Shown here: one piece after another, positions 9,882 to 22,439 of the stretch
Layout of the letters: each line of letters begins with the position of its first letter
Numbering within the stretch: position 1 is the stretch's first letter
Translations under genes and position numbers: made by a program
The notes under the pieces: generated by a model
The model's input: only the letters and a program-made list of their open reading frames with translations
Told to the model about the DNA's origin: nothing
Databases searched by the model: none
NCBI GenBank assembly: GCA_013368375.1
Contig: JAACJP010000050.1
Span: 1-64,000, forward strand
Origin: Tricholomella constricta
Lineage: Eukaryota > Basidiomycota > Agaricomycetes > Agaricales > Lyophyllaceae
Direction: 5' to 3'
DNA length: 64,000 bases

Positions 9882-12800
9882 ATGCTTCACTGGCTGTCTC
9901 GGCTATTTGGCGCACGGAGTGCAAGCGACTCTGCGCCACCCCTGGACGATGGCGCGGCTCACCACCCACATTCATTTCAAGGCCCTCCACTTCCCTTTCC
10001 GTTCCCTATGATCCTGTATGGACACCCGCAAGCTGGATTCTACCCACCTATGCCTCCATGTATGTTGATTTAGCTACAATGCTCTATCAGTTTACCCTGA
10101 GCCTTCTACCATCTAGCTACAGGGTTCCATGGCCCCAGCTCCGATCTAGCGACTTCAAACGCACCAAACGGCAAGTATTTATTTGTTGTTGACTTATCCT
10201 GCACTAATCCTTTCAGCAGGATACCCATACCCGCCGTTTCCCTACCCTCACCCGTACTATCCATACCTTCAATACACAATGCCCGGTCAGCCAAATTCCA
10301 AGGCAGAACCCAGGCGACATGTTTCCTTTCTGCAGCCGCCATCTGCTGCTCGCGAAGCTTTACCACCAGAGTCTTCGAATGCCAATATACCACTGACTTC
10401 GCCTGAAGATGGCACTCATGGGACTCCAGGAGAAACTGGACATGGAGGTAAGTTTTACGTCTATATTCTGCCTCTGTTATTAATTTATGTCGTAGACGCA
10501 GACTCTGTAAACTATCCTGTAGGCTACCAGCGCAGGGAATGTCTAAAGGGCTCTGAGGACGACCGCGAGCACCTTTGGAAGGTTACGAAATGGGCCTGGC
10601 GTTCTAACGGGTTTATTTTTTTGGACGGGACCAAGACTGAGGTTCGGAAATGCCTTGGAGTCTACAAGTGCAGTTGCGGGAAGGTCCTCCGACCAACGAC
10701 TGACTACAACACCCAAGAAGCAACTTACCACTCCATGCACTCGATGTCTTGTGTGTCCCGTTCACCTTGATTGCGATGCAAAGGCTCATCACTTCAGCAT
10801 CCCGAAATCTAATGGTGACAATGTCCTGATCTGGGAACATCACGGAGACCATACCCACGACCACCCTCCTGGTGGTCCCGTTACTCTTGCTGAGCGGCGA
10901 GCCTTAGATGTGCAGGTTTATCAACGTCACGATGCTACTGCCCACCAGTTGCGCACTGGTGATACGGGCCCAGGTTCAGTTCCTCTTCATGCCATCTCAC
11001 CTTCTCTATCCGACCCACGAAAAGCTCGGTATCAAGTGGCCCGAAGTCGCGAACGGCTGGGTATTAGCCTCCCTTCCAACAAGGGTGGACTTGGACTCCT
11101 TCATACCCTCGGGGGCCTGAATAAGGATTTTGAAGTTCCCTTCATTGTCGAATCGCAGTTTCACGAAACTGTTGAAGATTGGATCGAAGACAGCCCTAAT
11201 GGTCCTGGTGCTTCTCGACATGGCTTCGTCACTGATGGTGACTACTCATTCTTCCGGCATGGGGTTCTACTTGTTTCTTGTGCCTTCAGCTCAAGGTTGC
11301 GCATGTGGATACCTGTGCTCTATACATGGATCGACGGTCAAGATAAGGCTCATCATAAGCCCCATTTTCGTCGCATCTTTGAGGCTGTTGTAAGGTTTCC
11401 TGGGCAGCGATCAACAGCAAGTTCCTTCTACACGTAAGCTTTCTGTGTTCGCAAACGTTGTATGTGCAGCTGACTATATATCTTGGAAGGTTATGGATTT
11501 CTCGGGTGCTCAAAGTGGTGCCCATGCAGAGGAATATGCTGAGGCACTTATCTCGCTTATTCCCTCGTTCTCCTCGCTTTCCAAAAGTGCCCAACATGCC
11601 CAGCGTGAACACTTCATCCTTGAGGCACAGAAGTACGCAGTCGGCTGCGAAATTCATTTCACCCGTTCGCTTCGCCGTATCAAGAACCTCATTCCAAAGG
11701 ACAACATTGACCAGCTCGAGGACTGCATCAATATCCTGCGGGGGAAATCCACATCGTCGTTGGAATTTGATGATTCTGTGCGGCAGCTGAGAAGGGATTT
11801 TGGAGAACTGAAAGGATGGCTGGACTGGTGGTTGAGACCTCGTGTTTCAGCCATGATATTCCCGGCGCGTAGCCTCGTGGATCCTGCTATTGCAGAGCAG
11901 GTTCCCACATCTTCAAATGCAGCTGAGAACCAGCACTCGGTTCTCCAGCACTCCTCAGCGACAGACCAGGAACTTGTACCGGGCATCAAGAATAGTTTTC
12001 TCCATATGAGGGAGATCGAAGCACGTTATCTTGCGACTCAAGGTATGAGTAGCAAATATAATGTTCTTCATCCTAACAAACAGTTTCAGCTGGTCATACC
12101 AAGCCCGGCCCCATTTCGGAGACCATGAAACCAAGGTGGTCAAAGAAGTATGACAAGAATGATGGGCGGGCTCCCGATAGGAGGGACGACCTCTCCAAGT
12201 TGTTGGCATCGAAATCACAATCACAGTCTGACATGATGGCGCCTTCGCATAGCTTGCACTCATCTCAGGCTACTTCGCTGGAAAACAACTCTCTTTTTCT
12301 TCAGTCGTACAAGTGGTCACACCCAAACTCTTGCTTCTTCGACCATGGCCAGGAGCTGCTATACCATGCATTCCTACTGTGGCCCTCTAATGTTCGCAAA
12401 TCTGTGAAGGCTTCACTATTGAGTACCCCCTTCTTCTCTTCAATGCTCTATCATTTCGAACGACACTCTTTGAAAACTACCAATGGAACAAAGTTGGACT
12501 ATATCCGTGAACTGGAGCTTGCGCAGGGCATCCTCAAGCATCATATTTTTGATAAGTTGCAGCTACATGAACATGATTCGTATGGAGCAGCAGATTATTG
12601 GATTCATCATGCGATTACTGTAAGTTATATGTGGATGTTGTTTGAAGTTGCTGACCACATTCTCTAGGACTTGACGTCTCCCGACTTGACTCAGCCATAT
12701 TTTAGGCTAAGGCATCACATTCATCACTGCTGTTCAGAAGGGCATGATTCTGTGGACGACATGGCACTGGAACCTGTGATGTTCAAGCTTCACAGCGAGA

Positions 12801-15111
12801 ATGTTGCCATTGCACGCGCACTCTGTGGTTCTGACGCCACAATCACTGACTATTTCACACATTTCATTCCACGAAAATTGGGTGGTACCGACGGATCGAC
12901 TGTTCTACATGAACTTGCTGGCTGTGCCTGCAGTGTTTGGAACTGCTCAGAACTCACATCTATTGTGTCTGTATCCACCTCCTGGCCCCTTGTGCTGCAC
13001 ATCAAACCTCCGAGCTCGGAAATGCTTGATAATTTGATAGAATTTGAGGTACACGGTACCAACAGGAAGTATGTTGTGTATAAGCTCGTTAGGCGCGTCT
13101 TGTGGCATGGCTCTCAGCAGAAGCACTTCTCTGCTGAAATTTTGGTCAACGGGAGCACTTTTGCCTATAATGACATGGAATCTGGTGGTCGCCTCCAGTT
13201 CAAGGGTGATAGCAGCTTGTTCAGCAAAAACGACCTTGAAACTGTCTACTACTTGTACCACCGTGATTCAGAAATGATCAAGGAAGGTCTTGAATTATAT
13301 CTCACATATATTTTACTGACTGAGATCAAATTATACAGACCGAGCGCTACATCGAGGACCTTCGACATGACTTTGCCTCCAGAACATGTCCAGAAACTAT
13401 CATCATTGATTCTGACAGTGAGCACAAGCTAGTACAAGTTCCTGCGCAATCTGCCCAGAGCGACAAATCATCATCTCCATTTCCTATACCAGTCGAGCGA
13501 ATGGTATTGCTACGCCCACAGGAAAACCTAGGTGATAGTCGGGCTTTTCGTTCTCTAAACTGCAAAGGGTGCGGGACTCTAGGCAGAGCTCTCGAGAACA
13601 GTGATCTTCTTGTTCTATGTGGACTGTGTCACCAATGGTCACATGTACATTGCATGGAAAAAATGAAGGCCATTCCGTCGGACTTCAACGAGATCATAGA
13701 CGAATCCTGGGCATGTCCACTTTGTTTTGATGAATCCAATATTATTTGGAGCAATGTATTGTGAGTTTTTCTTCTTGTTATGATGATTATTGTACTTACG
13801 GTGCAAAAGCCTTGGTCAGTTTCTGCTGTTCCAACCTTTGCCACCCAGCAGTAAATACTACCCTGCAAAAGTGGTGTCCCGAACATTGTCCATCGTCCAT
13901 CTGGAGTGGTACCCTGACAATATTTATGTACCTGATGAGCGCCCTGCCACCGCTGTCATCACCCGAACAGTTCAACAGTGCTTGGATGCCTACATGCGAG
14001 AATCATTTGAACTATCAGTGGTATGACGTGCAGTAAATTTGGTTCTGCTACTCACTAATATTGTGTTTGGCATCTAGAAGAATGTTGGATCGATTAAATG
14101 GCCATTGGCTCTAGTCGATGACGCTGTCGAGAGCAAATATCGCAACCGTGACCTCGAAGATGCCCTTGCATGTGCTTATATGCCTATTTTGTCGGTCATC
14201 ACACCGCAAGTGTACACCCCATCATGGAGATATTCTCTAGCTGGATTTCAACTTCTCAAGACCTGAAGCGCAAGCGTAATTTCAAGGCATTCAATTTCAC
14301 GGCAAAGTTCAACATTCCCATCCTTCCTGGCGACTTTTCGATCCTCGAGTACTTTTTAGGCCAATTGACCCTTACTCTCAAGGTGGATCACACTATGGAT
14401 GCCGAATTGTATATCGTTCCAGCAGAAGTGCTCCTCCGCCTTGTCGTCTTGCGTGTTTACCTTGGACGGCATCCAGTGGATGATGGTGCAATATTCTATC
14501 TGGCTTATCAGCTGACACAAAAAGGCTTGAACAATCTCGACGAACGCGATGCTTTTTATGTGGCCAAAGCTGGTTCCATTACTCACCAGCCTACACTAGC
14601 TGAACAGGCTAGGAGCGCAGGACAAGGCCCCGATTGCGATACCCGCAATCCTGCCATGCTTTCAATTGGTGATCCATTTGTTCTTGTGTGCACCATCACA
14701 GATTCAACCGCGTCGCCCATCTCAATGCCGATTGCTTGTGCACATGGCCCAGATGGAACCCCCTACGGATGGACTAGCTCAGGTGCTGGAACAAAGCACT
14801 CCCTATCTGGCAGACATCCGTATATTCCCTCCGCACTTCGGCGCACATTTTCTGCAGTCGATTTTAGCCATACGTCCGCAAAACTCGTTCAGCCACGGCC
14901 ACTATCACGGCCACTCAAGAAAATTAAAGTTGAATCCACGGTGGTAACAGACACAGTAGAAATTGAACGAGATGATGAAGGTTTAGTGCTGGCAACACCT
15001 TCAAATTATTTTCCTTCCATAACTCGTAGTGGGCGGAGGCGAACACAAACATCTCGTGGACCTAGACTCATTGCAAATGGAAAGCATTCACCAAAAACCA
15101 AGAAAAAGTGA
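9882..15111 (+). CDS. GCM-domain DDE transposase with protease-like and PHD modules (many introns)
   Basis: N-terminal part is Pro/Tyr-rich. A GCM/WRKY-type zinc module lies at ~10520-10880 (YKCSCGK, then CPVHLDC, then WEHHGDHTHDHPPGG). The DDE-type core follows: TDGDYSFFRHG (~11230), MDFSGAQSGAHAEEY (~11495), SSNAAENQHS (~11910). Next is a segment with NSCFFDHGQELLYHA (~12330), shaped like the nucleophile loop of ubiquitin-type cysteine proteases. Then a PHD-like finger (CKGCG...CGLCHQWSHVHC...WACPLC, 13560-13720) and a long C-terminal region. The frame changes without a clear intron near 10725, so it may be a pseudogene. Start codon and exon limits are uncertain. Expected role: cut-and-paste transposition in the nucleus. 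Confidence 0.6.
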
Positions 15112-15433
15112 GTTCCCGAAACATTTCTAAGAAGAATTTATTCCTGAGAACTCACTGGTCGTTGACTATGGCAGACCAAGCTGGAAGTGGGAGGAAAAAC
15201 TGGTGCACGATAATAGCTAGAACTTGTTTGTACCTGCTTAAATTATCTGTATTGTAGAAGGGAGGAGTTGCATACACCATAGGACAGTGGCCCATGTTAC
15301 ATGAAAGTGAAATTGATAGGGAAAGTGAACTAACTTGGCCCCGTCAACTTGGCAAGTGAACTTTACCTGGCCAAGTTCGACAACTTAACTTGAAGTCAGC
15401 TTGCTCACTTAGCTCACTTGTTCACTTGGACAG
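15112..15433. repeat. Right subterminal region of DNA-B
   Basis: No gene. Contains at least eight CACTT/AAGTG motifs in both orientations in about 130 bp, mirroring the left end of the element. Confidence 0.5.
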
Positions 15434-16560
15434 TTTTTCCGGAGACTCCCCATCACATTGACATTCTGCCTCCGCTGACCAAGGAGTCTTGTATGACCAC
15501 ATTTATTCAACGATTTACCTCTGTGGACTCAGTGGACTTCGCAGACCTTGCAATCCACCTTGACAAGTATAAGACGGCTCAGGGACAAGCAGAACCCGTC
15601 CAAGTTGATGTACGAATGCCATGTACAGTAAGTGGATGAAAGAGGAATACGATGCGAGTGTCATAGCCGCATACCTCGCGCAACAGCAGAGAAAGAGGAA
15701 GGGCCGTCGACGTAGGGAGGGAAACCCCGATGGCGGCCCTAGAAACCAGAGAGGAGGATAGAGTGGAGATCCCCAAGCGTCGCCTCTAGCTCGGGGATAT
15801 TGCTCAACCGTCCACAACGAAGCGTACCCCAAGTCGTGGGGAGGGAGCTTTACCGAAGGTCAACACGATTATCCCAGACACATCCATGTACTCATCACAG
15901 CCAAATTTCACAATTTCTGATCTGTATGCAGTGGACGGTGTAAGCGGCAAACGAAGTGTCCCATTCGTACATGGAGTAGAGCTAGAAGGGCCAAGAGGAG
16001 AGATAATATGCATGTGGAGTGTCTTCGACAACAGTGCCATGGTCAACGCCATTGACACGTCAGCCTTCGAACACATTCGCAACCGACTCAACCCTCTGCA
16101 GCCATCAACCCGCATGCTCCAAATGGCAGATGGGAGACTTGTTCCATCAGCAGGGATATGGACCGGCAATGTGCGCATCGGAAGGGCCAGAAAGGAAGGC
16201 ACATTCGAGGTCTTCGAAAGCAGGGGCGCATGGACCCTGCTGTTCGGGAAACCACTGCTGGAAACATTCGAAGCCACGCACGAGTACAAGCATGACATGG
16301 TCCGCATGCCCCTGCCGGACTCTGTGATCGAACTCGAAAACCAGTACACAAATGTCAAAGGAGTGGCAGCGGCACTTCTAGTGGGCCTGACAACAGACAT
16401 CAAACAGCGCGCAAACTTCAAGGGGGATCATCGCGCGTCCCCCTCGAGGCAAGTCTTACCCACAGTACTGGAAGCAGAGGAAAACCAGATTAACGGAGCG
16501 GAGGAAATCATTGCAGAGAAACCACATGATAAAGTGCAGAAGCGGCCGGGACGACGTCGC
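15434..16560 (+). pseudogene. LTR-A pol: linker and retropepsin-like region
   Basis: Open segments in more than one frame continue LTR-A after DNA-B. The first (FPETPHHIDILPPLTKES) ends near 15639. The second, from 15886, holds a retropepsin-like fold: VFDNSAMVNAIDTSAF (~16020) in the place of the D-S/T-G active site, a flap-like stretch, and LLFGKPLLETF (~16240). The active site reads DNS rather than DSG or DTG, which is seen in some fungal Gypsy groups but could also be decay. Frameshifts separate the segments. Confidence 0.55.
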
Positions 16561-16580
16561 CGACGCCAAGTCACGCTCCA

Positions 16581-18447
16581 GTGGAAGCAAAAGGCATGGG
16601 CCCAAGAAGATCATGGGGGGACAAAGAGCCCCCTGCGAGGCAAGTACACATGGTCACACAAACACCGAACACAGACCAGGATGACCAGCAGAGAACTAGT
16701 ACAGAAAGCCAGAGCAGCGAGGAGGAAACGGTCGTCAGCGATGACGAAGACGACGAATGGGAAACAATCACCGTCACAGTGATTGAACACCCGATAACCG
16801 CGGGGGGAATACCACGATGCACAGCAATCGAACGCGAGGAATGGAGGGCCGCCACAGGCCAATCAAGGAAGATAACAAAATCAGACAAAACGAGGAAGAG
16901 GCGGCAGCGACAGCTGCGCCTCGCCACACGACAGACAAGTGGAGAAGAGACAATGCGCGCAAACTCGGTGGGGGACTCGCAATCCCCCTTGAGGGAAGTA
17001 CAAGCCCGCAACGATTTAATTGCTGAACCCCCAACATCTGACCATCTTGATCTCAAACATCATCCCAGGAAAACGGCCCAACATCACCTGAGACGATGTG
17101 CGCAAACTCGGTGGGGGACTCGCAATCCCCCTCGGGGGAAGTACCCCCCCCCACCAAACCCCACAGTCAACCCACAACTAACCACTGATTGTGAGCCCAG
17201 CACAGACAGAACCCACTGGTCATCAATATGGAAGGTAGACGAGGCAGGAGGGAGCAACGGGGCACATCTGGGGACAGAGCAACTGCTCCTCACCACAGGA
17301 CTAAAGCAGTCCCTCCTCACTCGGAAGACGGACCCATTCCAGGCAGAGCGTGTCGACACAGTGCTGGCAGAGATATCCCTAGGGACAGATCTGACAGAAG
17401 CACAGCGCGCCAAGGTGGTCGAACTGCTTAAGGAACACGCCGACTGCTTTGCCCTCTCAATGAGTGAAGTACTCACCGTGGACGGGGCGGAATATCGGCT
17501 GAACATACCTAACCGAGAAACAGCCAAATTCCGAATTAAGGCTAACCAATGCCCCCTCAGCAGTCCACAGAAAGAATACTTCAACGAGGTCATTAACAAG
17601 ATGCTGGAAGCCAATATCATAGCGCCGATCAACCACAAAGACGTGAAGTGCTGCGGGGCGACAACTCTGGCCAGGAAGGCGCATGAAGGGGGCGGACTTA
17701 CAATAGAAGAACTGCAACACCGCTTGAACGACGAGTGCATAGCAGCGGGATACCCCTCCGTGTTCGAAAACCTGCCACCCCAGGAGGTAAAAGACCCAAA
17801 CCCCTGGAGCATCGACGAGAAGAAGCCCACCAAATGGAGGGTTTGCCAGGATTTCGCGGATCTTAACAGGGTCACCAAGGTTCTGGCAATGCTGCAAGGT
17901 GACATATGCGCAAAACAACAACGCCTCAGCGGACACCGGTGGGTCAGCACCTTCGACTTTGCAGCCGGGTTCTATGCATGTGAGATTCCAAAGGAAGACC
18001 AACCTTACATCTGCTTCTACATCAAAGGAAGGGGGTATTTCTGCTACAAAAGAATGCTGTTCGGTCTCACAGGAGCACCCTCCACCTTTGCGGAAATGAC
18101 AGCAAACGCGCTGGGTGACCTGGTAGGAACACTCTTCGAGCTGTTCGTGGATGACGGAGGAATGGCTGGCGACAATTTTGAGATGAAACTAGGTAACATA
18201 AAGAAACTGCTCATCTGCGAGAAAAAGCTATCACTGTCAGCAGCAAAGTCTAGCTTCTTCATGACCGAATCCACGTTTACGGGAGCACGCGTAGGCCTGA
18301 CAGGAATACGACCAGACCTGACGAAACTAACAGTGATTGTGGACTGGAAAACCATGACCGACCTCCAAAATCTCAATGCGTTCACGGGGCTCACCGGGTA
18401 CTTCAGATCGTTGGTCAAAGGTTATGCCGCGATGGCCCAGCCACTTT
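16581..18447 (+). pseudogene. LTR-A reverse transcriptase, C-terminally interrupted
   Basis: An open frame with a long acidic and basic linker (16581-17330) leads to a reverse transcriptase. The linker includes two copies of a 33-bp sequence at 16957 and 17100. RT motifs: KWRVCQDFADLNRVT (fingers), STFDFAAGFYACEIP (motif A), LFGLTGAPSTF (motif B), FVDDGG (motif C, catalytic Asp pair, ~18148), then thumb motifs (GLTGYFRSLVKGYAAMAQPL). After AQPL the similarity stops at an insertion; the codons up to the stop at 18554 are not RT. RNase H is absent. The integrase follows 24.5 kb away at 42966. Confidence 0.75.
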
Positions 18448-18697
18448 GTAATGGAGTTACAAGATTGGGGACCTTGCTGTGCATGCTAGACGTAAGCTTG
18501 ACAAGTCTGTCGATTGCTACGTATAGGTGTACAAGGTCGTTTATACTTATTTAATGTAATGAATTAAATAGGCAACACCAGAAGGTGTTGCCAAACAATA
18601 GCGTAATCGTCTCGATAAGATACGATTAGATAACCAATATTAGATAAGATAGTGGGCGTCCTTACACACTTACAGATCTCATACGAAGCGTGGATGC
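18448..18697. other. Unassigned 250-bp segment with a perfect hairpin
   Basis: AT-richer DNA between the interrupted RT and a KDZ-like terminus. A perfect 9-bp inverted repeat with a 4-nt loop lies at 18571-18592 (GGCAACACC-AGAA-GGTGTTGCC). No gene seen. Confidence 0.4.
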
Positions 18698-18890
18698 CAC
18701 ATACAGGCACTACACTGTAATGTGACCAACGCTCTAGCGGGCCTATACAGTGTACCGTAGTTGACGCATGCAGCAGGTCCTCTGTGCTGTAGCGGACGTC
18801 TTTACAGTGTGTGGTTATTAACAAAGTAGCGGACTGTATCGTGATTTACTGCAGCAGCGGGCTCTCTACACCCACAGACAGCCATGGGAC
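18698..18890 (+). repeat. Diverged copy of the KDZ-1 terminus
   Basis: Starts CACATACAGGCACTACACTG and follows the outer ~200 bp of the KDZ-1 inverted repeat (22231 on: CACATACATACACAACACTG), including CTCTAGCGGGCCTATACA and GTAGCGGAC. Clearly related but with many substitutions. It marks the end of a related, probably non-autonomous element whose body is the satellite arrays to its right. Confidence 0.65.
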
Positions 18891-18920
18891 CTGTAGCCCA
18901 ACCATCTGGGTATATTGTAC

Positions 18921-20575
18921 AGAATTCACGGCCGGATTCCGGGTTGGGTAGTGCACGGAAACTCTGGCAGGATGTGCACGGGAACTATGGCTGAACGTGT
19001 ACGGAAACCACGTTCAGAACCCGGATTGAGTACTGGACGGAAACCACAGCAGTGGGTGCATGGAAATTGCGGCCGATATCCGGATCGGATAGTGCACACA
19101 TTGTACAGCAACAATCCGGATCCGGATAGTGCAGGGGAACTGCACGGGAATGGCACGAGCAGTTCCGAAATCACGCCCAAAACCCGGAATGAGTACTGCA
19201 CGGAAAGTAAAGCAGCAGGTGCACGGAACTTCTGGCTGATATCCGGATCGGATTGTGGACGGGTAGTACAGCAACAATCCAGATCCGGATAGTGCAGGGG
19301 AACAGCACGGGAACAGCACGAGCAGTTCCGAAATCACGCCCGAAACCCGGATTGAGTACTGGACGGAAAGTAAAGCAGCGGGTGCACAGAAATTCCAGCT
19401 GATATCTGGACCGGACTGTGCACGGGTAGTTCAGCAGCAATCCGGATCCGGATAGTGCACGGAATCTCTGGCAGGATGTGCACAGAAACTACGGCTGAAC
19501 GTGCATGGAAACTACGTTCAAAACCCAGATTGAGTACTGGACAGAAACCACAGTAGCGGGTGCATGGAAATTCTGGCCTATATCCGGATTGGATTGTGGA
19601 CGGGCAGCTCAGCAACAGTCCGGATCCAGATAGTGCAGGGAAACTGCACGGAAACTGTTGCACAAGCAGTTCTGAAATCTTGCCCGAAACCCGGATTGAG
19701 TGCTGCACGGAAGGGAAAGCAGCGGGTGCATGGAAATTCCGGCCGATATCCGGACCGGATTGTGCAAGGGTAGTACAGCAACAATCCGGATTGAATAGTG
19801 CAGTAGGACTTCATGGAAACTGTTGCACGAGCAGTTCCGAAATCACGCCCGAAACCCGGATTGAGTACTACACGGAAACTAGAGCAGCGGGTGCATGGAA
19901 ATTCTGGCCTATATCCGGATCGGATTGAGCACGGGTAGCTCAGCAACAATCCGGATCCGGATAGTGCAGGGGAACTGCACGGAAACTGTTGCATGAGCAG
20001 TTCTGAAATCACGCCCGAAACCCGGATTGAGTACTTCACAGAAAGTAAAGCAGCAGGTGCACAGACATTCCAGCCGAAGTCCGGATCGGATAGTGCACGG
20101 ATACTACGGAAACAATCTGGATTGGATATTGCAGGGGAACTGCACGGAAACTGTTGCACGAGCAGTTCCGAAATCACGCTGGAAACCAGGATTGAGTGCT
20201 GCACGGAAAGTAAAGCAGCGGGTGCACAGTGATTCTGGCCAATATCCGGACCGGATAGTGTGCGGATAGTGCAGCAACAATCCGGATCCGGATAGTGCAC
20301 GGAAACTCTGCCAGGATGTGCACAGAAACTACGGCTGAACGTGCACGGAAACTACGTTCAAATCCTGGATTGAGTACTGCACGGAAAGTAAAGCAGCAGG
20401 TGCATGGAAATTCTGACTGATATCCGGATTGAATAGTGCACAAATAATACAGCAACACCACAGATTGGATAGCACACAGAACCTACAGAAGGTGCATAGA
20501 AACAATAGCTGGGAGCTGACTCGGATTGTGCACAGAATCTCTTGCACAGAGTGCACAAAGAACCTACAGCAGGGG
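18921..20575 (+). repeat. Satellite array, forward arm (about 9 units of ~165 bp)
   Basis: Each unit contains AACCCGGATTGAGTACTG, then AAAGCAGCGGGTGCA, then GATATCCGGATCGGAT and ATCCGGATCCGGATAGTGCA. The GGATTGAGT landmark recurs near 19020, 19185, 19348, 19525, 19693, 19856, 20020, 20187 and 20365, with spacings of 163-178 bp. Units decay towards 20575. Small open frames across it are by-products of the repeat. Confidence 0.85.
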
Positions 20576-21099
20576 GGCTTTTGCTGCCCTTCCTATACTC
20601 ACTTTACTTTCCAATGTGGGTTTCCATCTCAGGCCCTCAATGTGTGGTGTTTCTGCACACAATTGTGATGCACAATAATGAATTGTGCACACTGGCTAAG
20701 TCTGCCTGATCAGTAGGTAAACTGCGGAAACATTATCTGATCACTTCTACTGCAACGTCTCTCAATCCCTGCCAAGTTTGCACAGTTATTTTCTATTGTA
20801 ATTGAGAGAAACAATGTTCTGAAGTAGAAAGTGGATTGAAACTGGATGGCACAGCACAAACCCACAGGACAAAAGTATTGAAAGCTGCAGCATTAAATGC
20901 ATGGAAGTTCCCAAGAATCATGGCAAATAGAATGCAGAAGTTGCATGGAAGTAATGGTACCAATATGCAATGGGTCAACAAAAGCAGGACAGGCATGCAC
21001 AGACAATGCACAGAAGCTGAGACTTACAGTGGAAAGTGAATAGAAGCCATGGACATTAATGTTGACCGTAATTTCAGAGCACCTACTGTTGGATGCCTT
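20576..21099. other. Centre between the two satellite arms
   Basis: No gene. GCACA-rich, low-similarity remnants of the flanking units; no clear signal. Confidence 0.35.
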
Positions 21100-22226
21100 G
21101 GTCAGGTTGTTGCTGTACCATCTATATACTATCCAATCTGGATATCAGCTTGAGTATCTATGCAACTGCTGCTGTAGTTGCTGTGCAGTACACAATCTAA
21201 GTTCTGGGCATGATTTCTGTATCTCTTTTCCATGCAGTTCTATTGCACTATTCAATCCGGATTGTTGCTGCACTATCCGCACACTATCCGGTCCGGATAT
21301 TGGCCAGAATCGCTGTGCACACACTGCTTTACTTTCCGTGCAGCACTCAATCCGGGTTTCTGGCATGATTTCGGAACTGATCGTGCAACAGTTTCCATGC
21401 AGTTCCCCTGCAATATCCAATCCGGATTGTTTCCATATTATCCATGCACTATCCGTTCCGGACTTCGGCCGGAATTTCCGCGCACCCGCTGCTTTACTTT
21501 CTGTGCAGTACTCAATCCAGGTTTTGGGCACAATTTCTGCATACCTTGTGCCTCAATTTGCGTGCAGTTCCGCTGCACTATCCAATCCGGATTGTTTCCG
21601 TACTATCCGTGCACTATCCGATCCGGACTTCAGCCATAATTTCTGTGCACCCGCTGCTTTACCTTCTGTGCAGTACTCAATCCAGGTTTCGGGCGTGATT
21701 TCGGAACTGCTTGTGCAACAGTTTCCGTGCAGTTTCCCTGCACTATCCGGATCCGGACTGTTGCTGAGCTGCCCGTCCACAATCTGATCCGGATATCGGC
21801 CGGAATTTCCATGCACCCGCTGCTCTAGTTTCCGTGCAGTACTCAGTCCGGGTTTCGGGTGGGATTTCGGAACTGCTCGTGCCATTCCCGTGCAGTTCCC
21901 CTGCACTATCCGGATCCGGATTGTTGCTGTACTACCCGTGCACAATCCGGTCCGCATATCAGCCGGAATTTCTGTGCACCCGCTGCTTTCCTTTCCGTGC
22001 AGCACTCAATCCGGGTTTCGGGCGTGATTTCAGAACTGCTCGTGCAACAGTTTCTGTGCAGTTCCACTGCACTATCTAATCCGGATTGTTTTCGTACTAT
22101 CCGTGCACTATCCGATCCGGACTTCGGCCGGAATTTTCGTGCACCCGCTGCTGTGGTTTCCGTCCAGTACTCAATCCGGGTTTTGAACGTAGTTTCCGTG
22201 CACGTTCAGCTGTAGTTTCTGTGCAC
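21100..22226 (-). repeat. Satellite array, inverted arm (about 6 units of ~165 bp)
   Basis: The same unit as 18921-20575 in reverse complement. The landmark ACTCAATCCGGG recurs near 21349, 21511, 21676, 21839, 22004 and 22170 (162-166 bp apart). Units near the centre (21100-21240) are the most decayed. The last unit is cut where the KDZ-1 terminus begins. Confidence 0.85.
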
Positions 22227-22439
22227 AGCCCACATACATACACAACACTGTAATGTGACTGACGCTCTAGCGGGCCTATACATTGTGCGGTAATTGACGG
22301 GGCCGGCGGGTCCTCTGTGTCGTAGCGGACGGCTATACAGCGTGTCGTTGTTAACGGAGTAGCGGACCCAATACACTGTGGTGACACTTACCACAGCAGC
22401 GGGCTCCGTACACCTCCAGAGAGCAATCCATCAGAATCT

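Larger units (their letters stand above)
9018..15433 (+). mobile_element. DNA-B: GCM/DDE DNA transposon inserted in LTR-A gag-pol
   Basis: The insert separates NHPREV (gag end) from FPETPHHIDILPP (next LTR-A domain). Both ends are packed with CACTT/AAGTG motifs: at 9037-9148 (CTCACTTAG, TTCACTTGAATTCACTT, AAAGTGAAAGTGAAG) and at 15301-15428 (GAAAGTGAAATTG, AAAGTGAACTAACTTGG, CTCACTTAGCTCACTTG). Such subterminal repeats are typical binding sites of fungal DNA transposases. I could not find clean terminal inverted repeats or a target duplication, so the ends are approximate. Inside is one multi-exon transposase gene. The family may be IS3EU-like or another GCM-containing DDE group. Confidence 0.65.

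Noticed and set aside
9018..15433. Terminal inverted repeats of DNA-B
   Set aside because: Both ends carry CTCACTTAG but in the same orientation; no convincing inverted match or duplication was found by eye.
19578..20300. 240-codon minus-strand open frame in the satellite array
   Set aside because: Follows the ~165-bp repeat unit; repeated peptide blocks are a by-product of the satellite.
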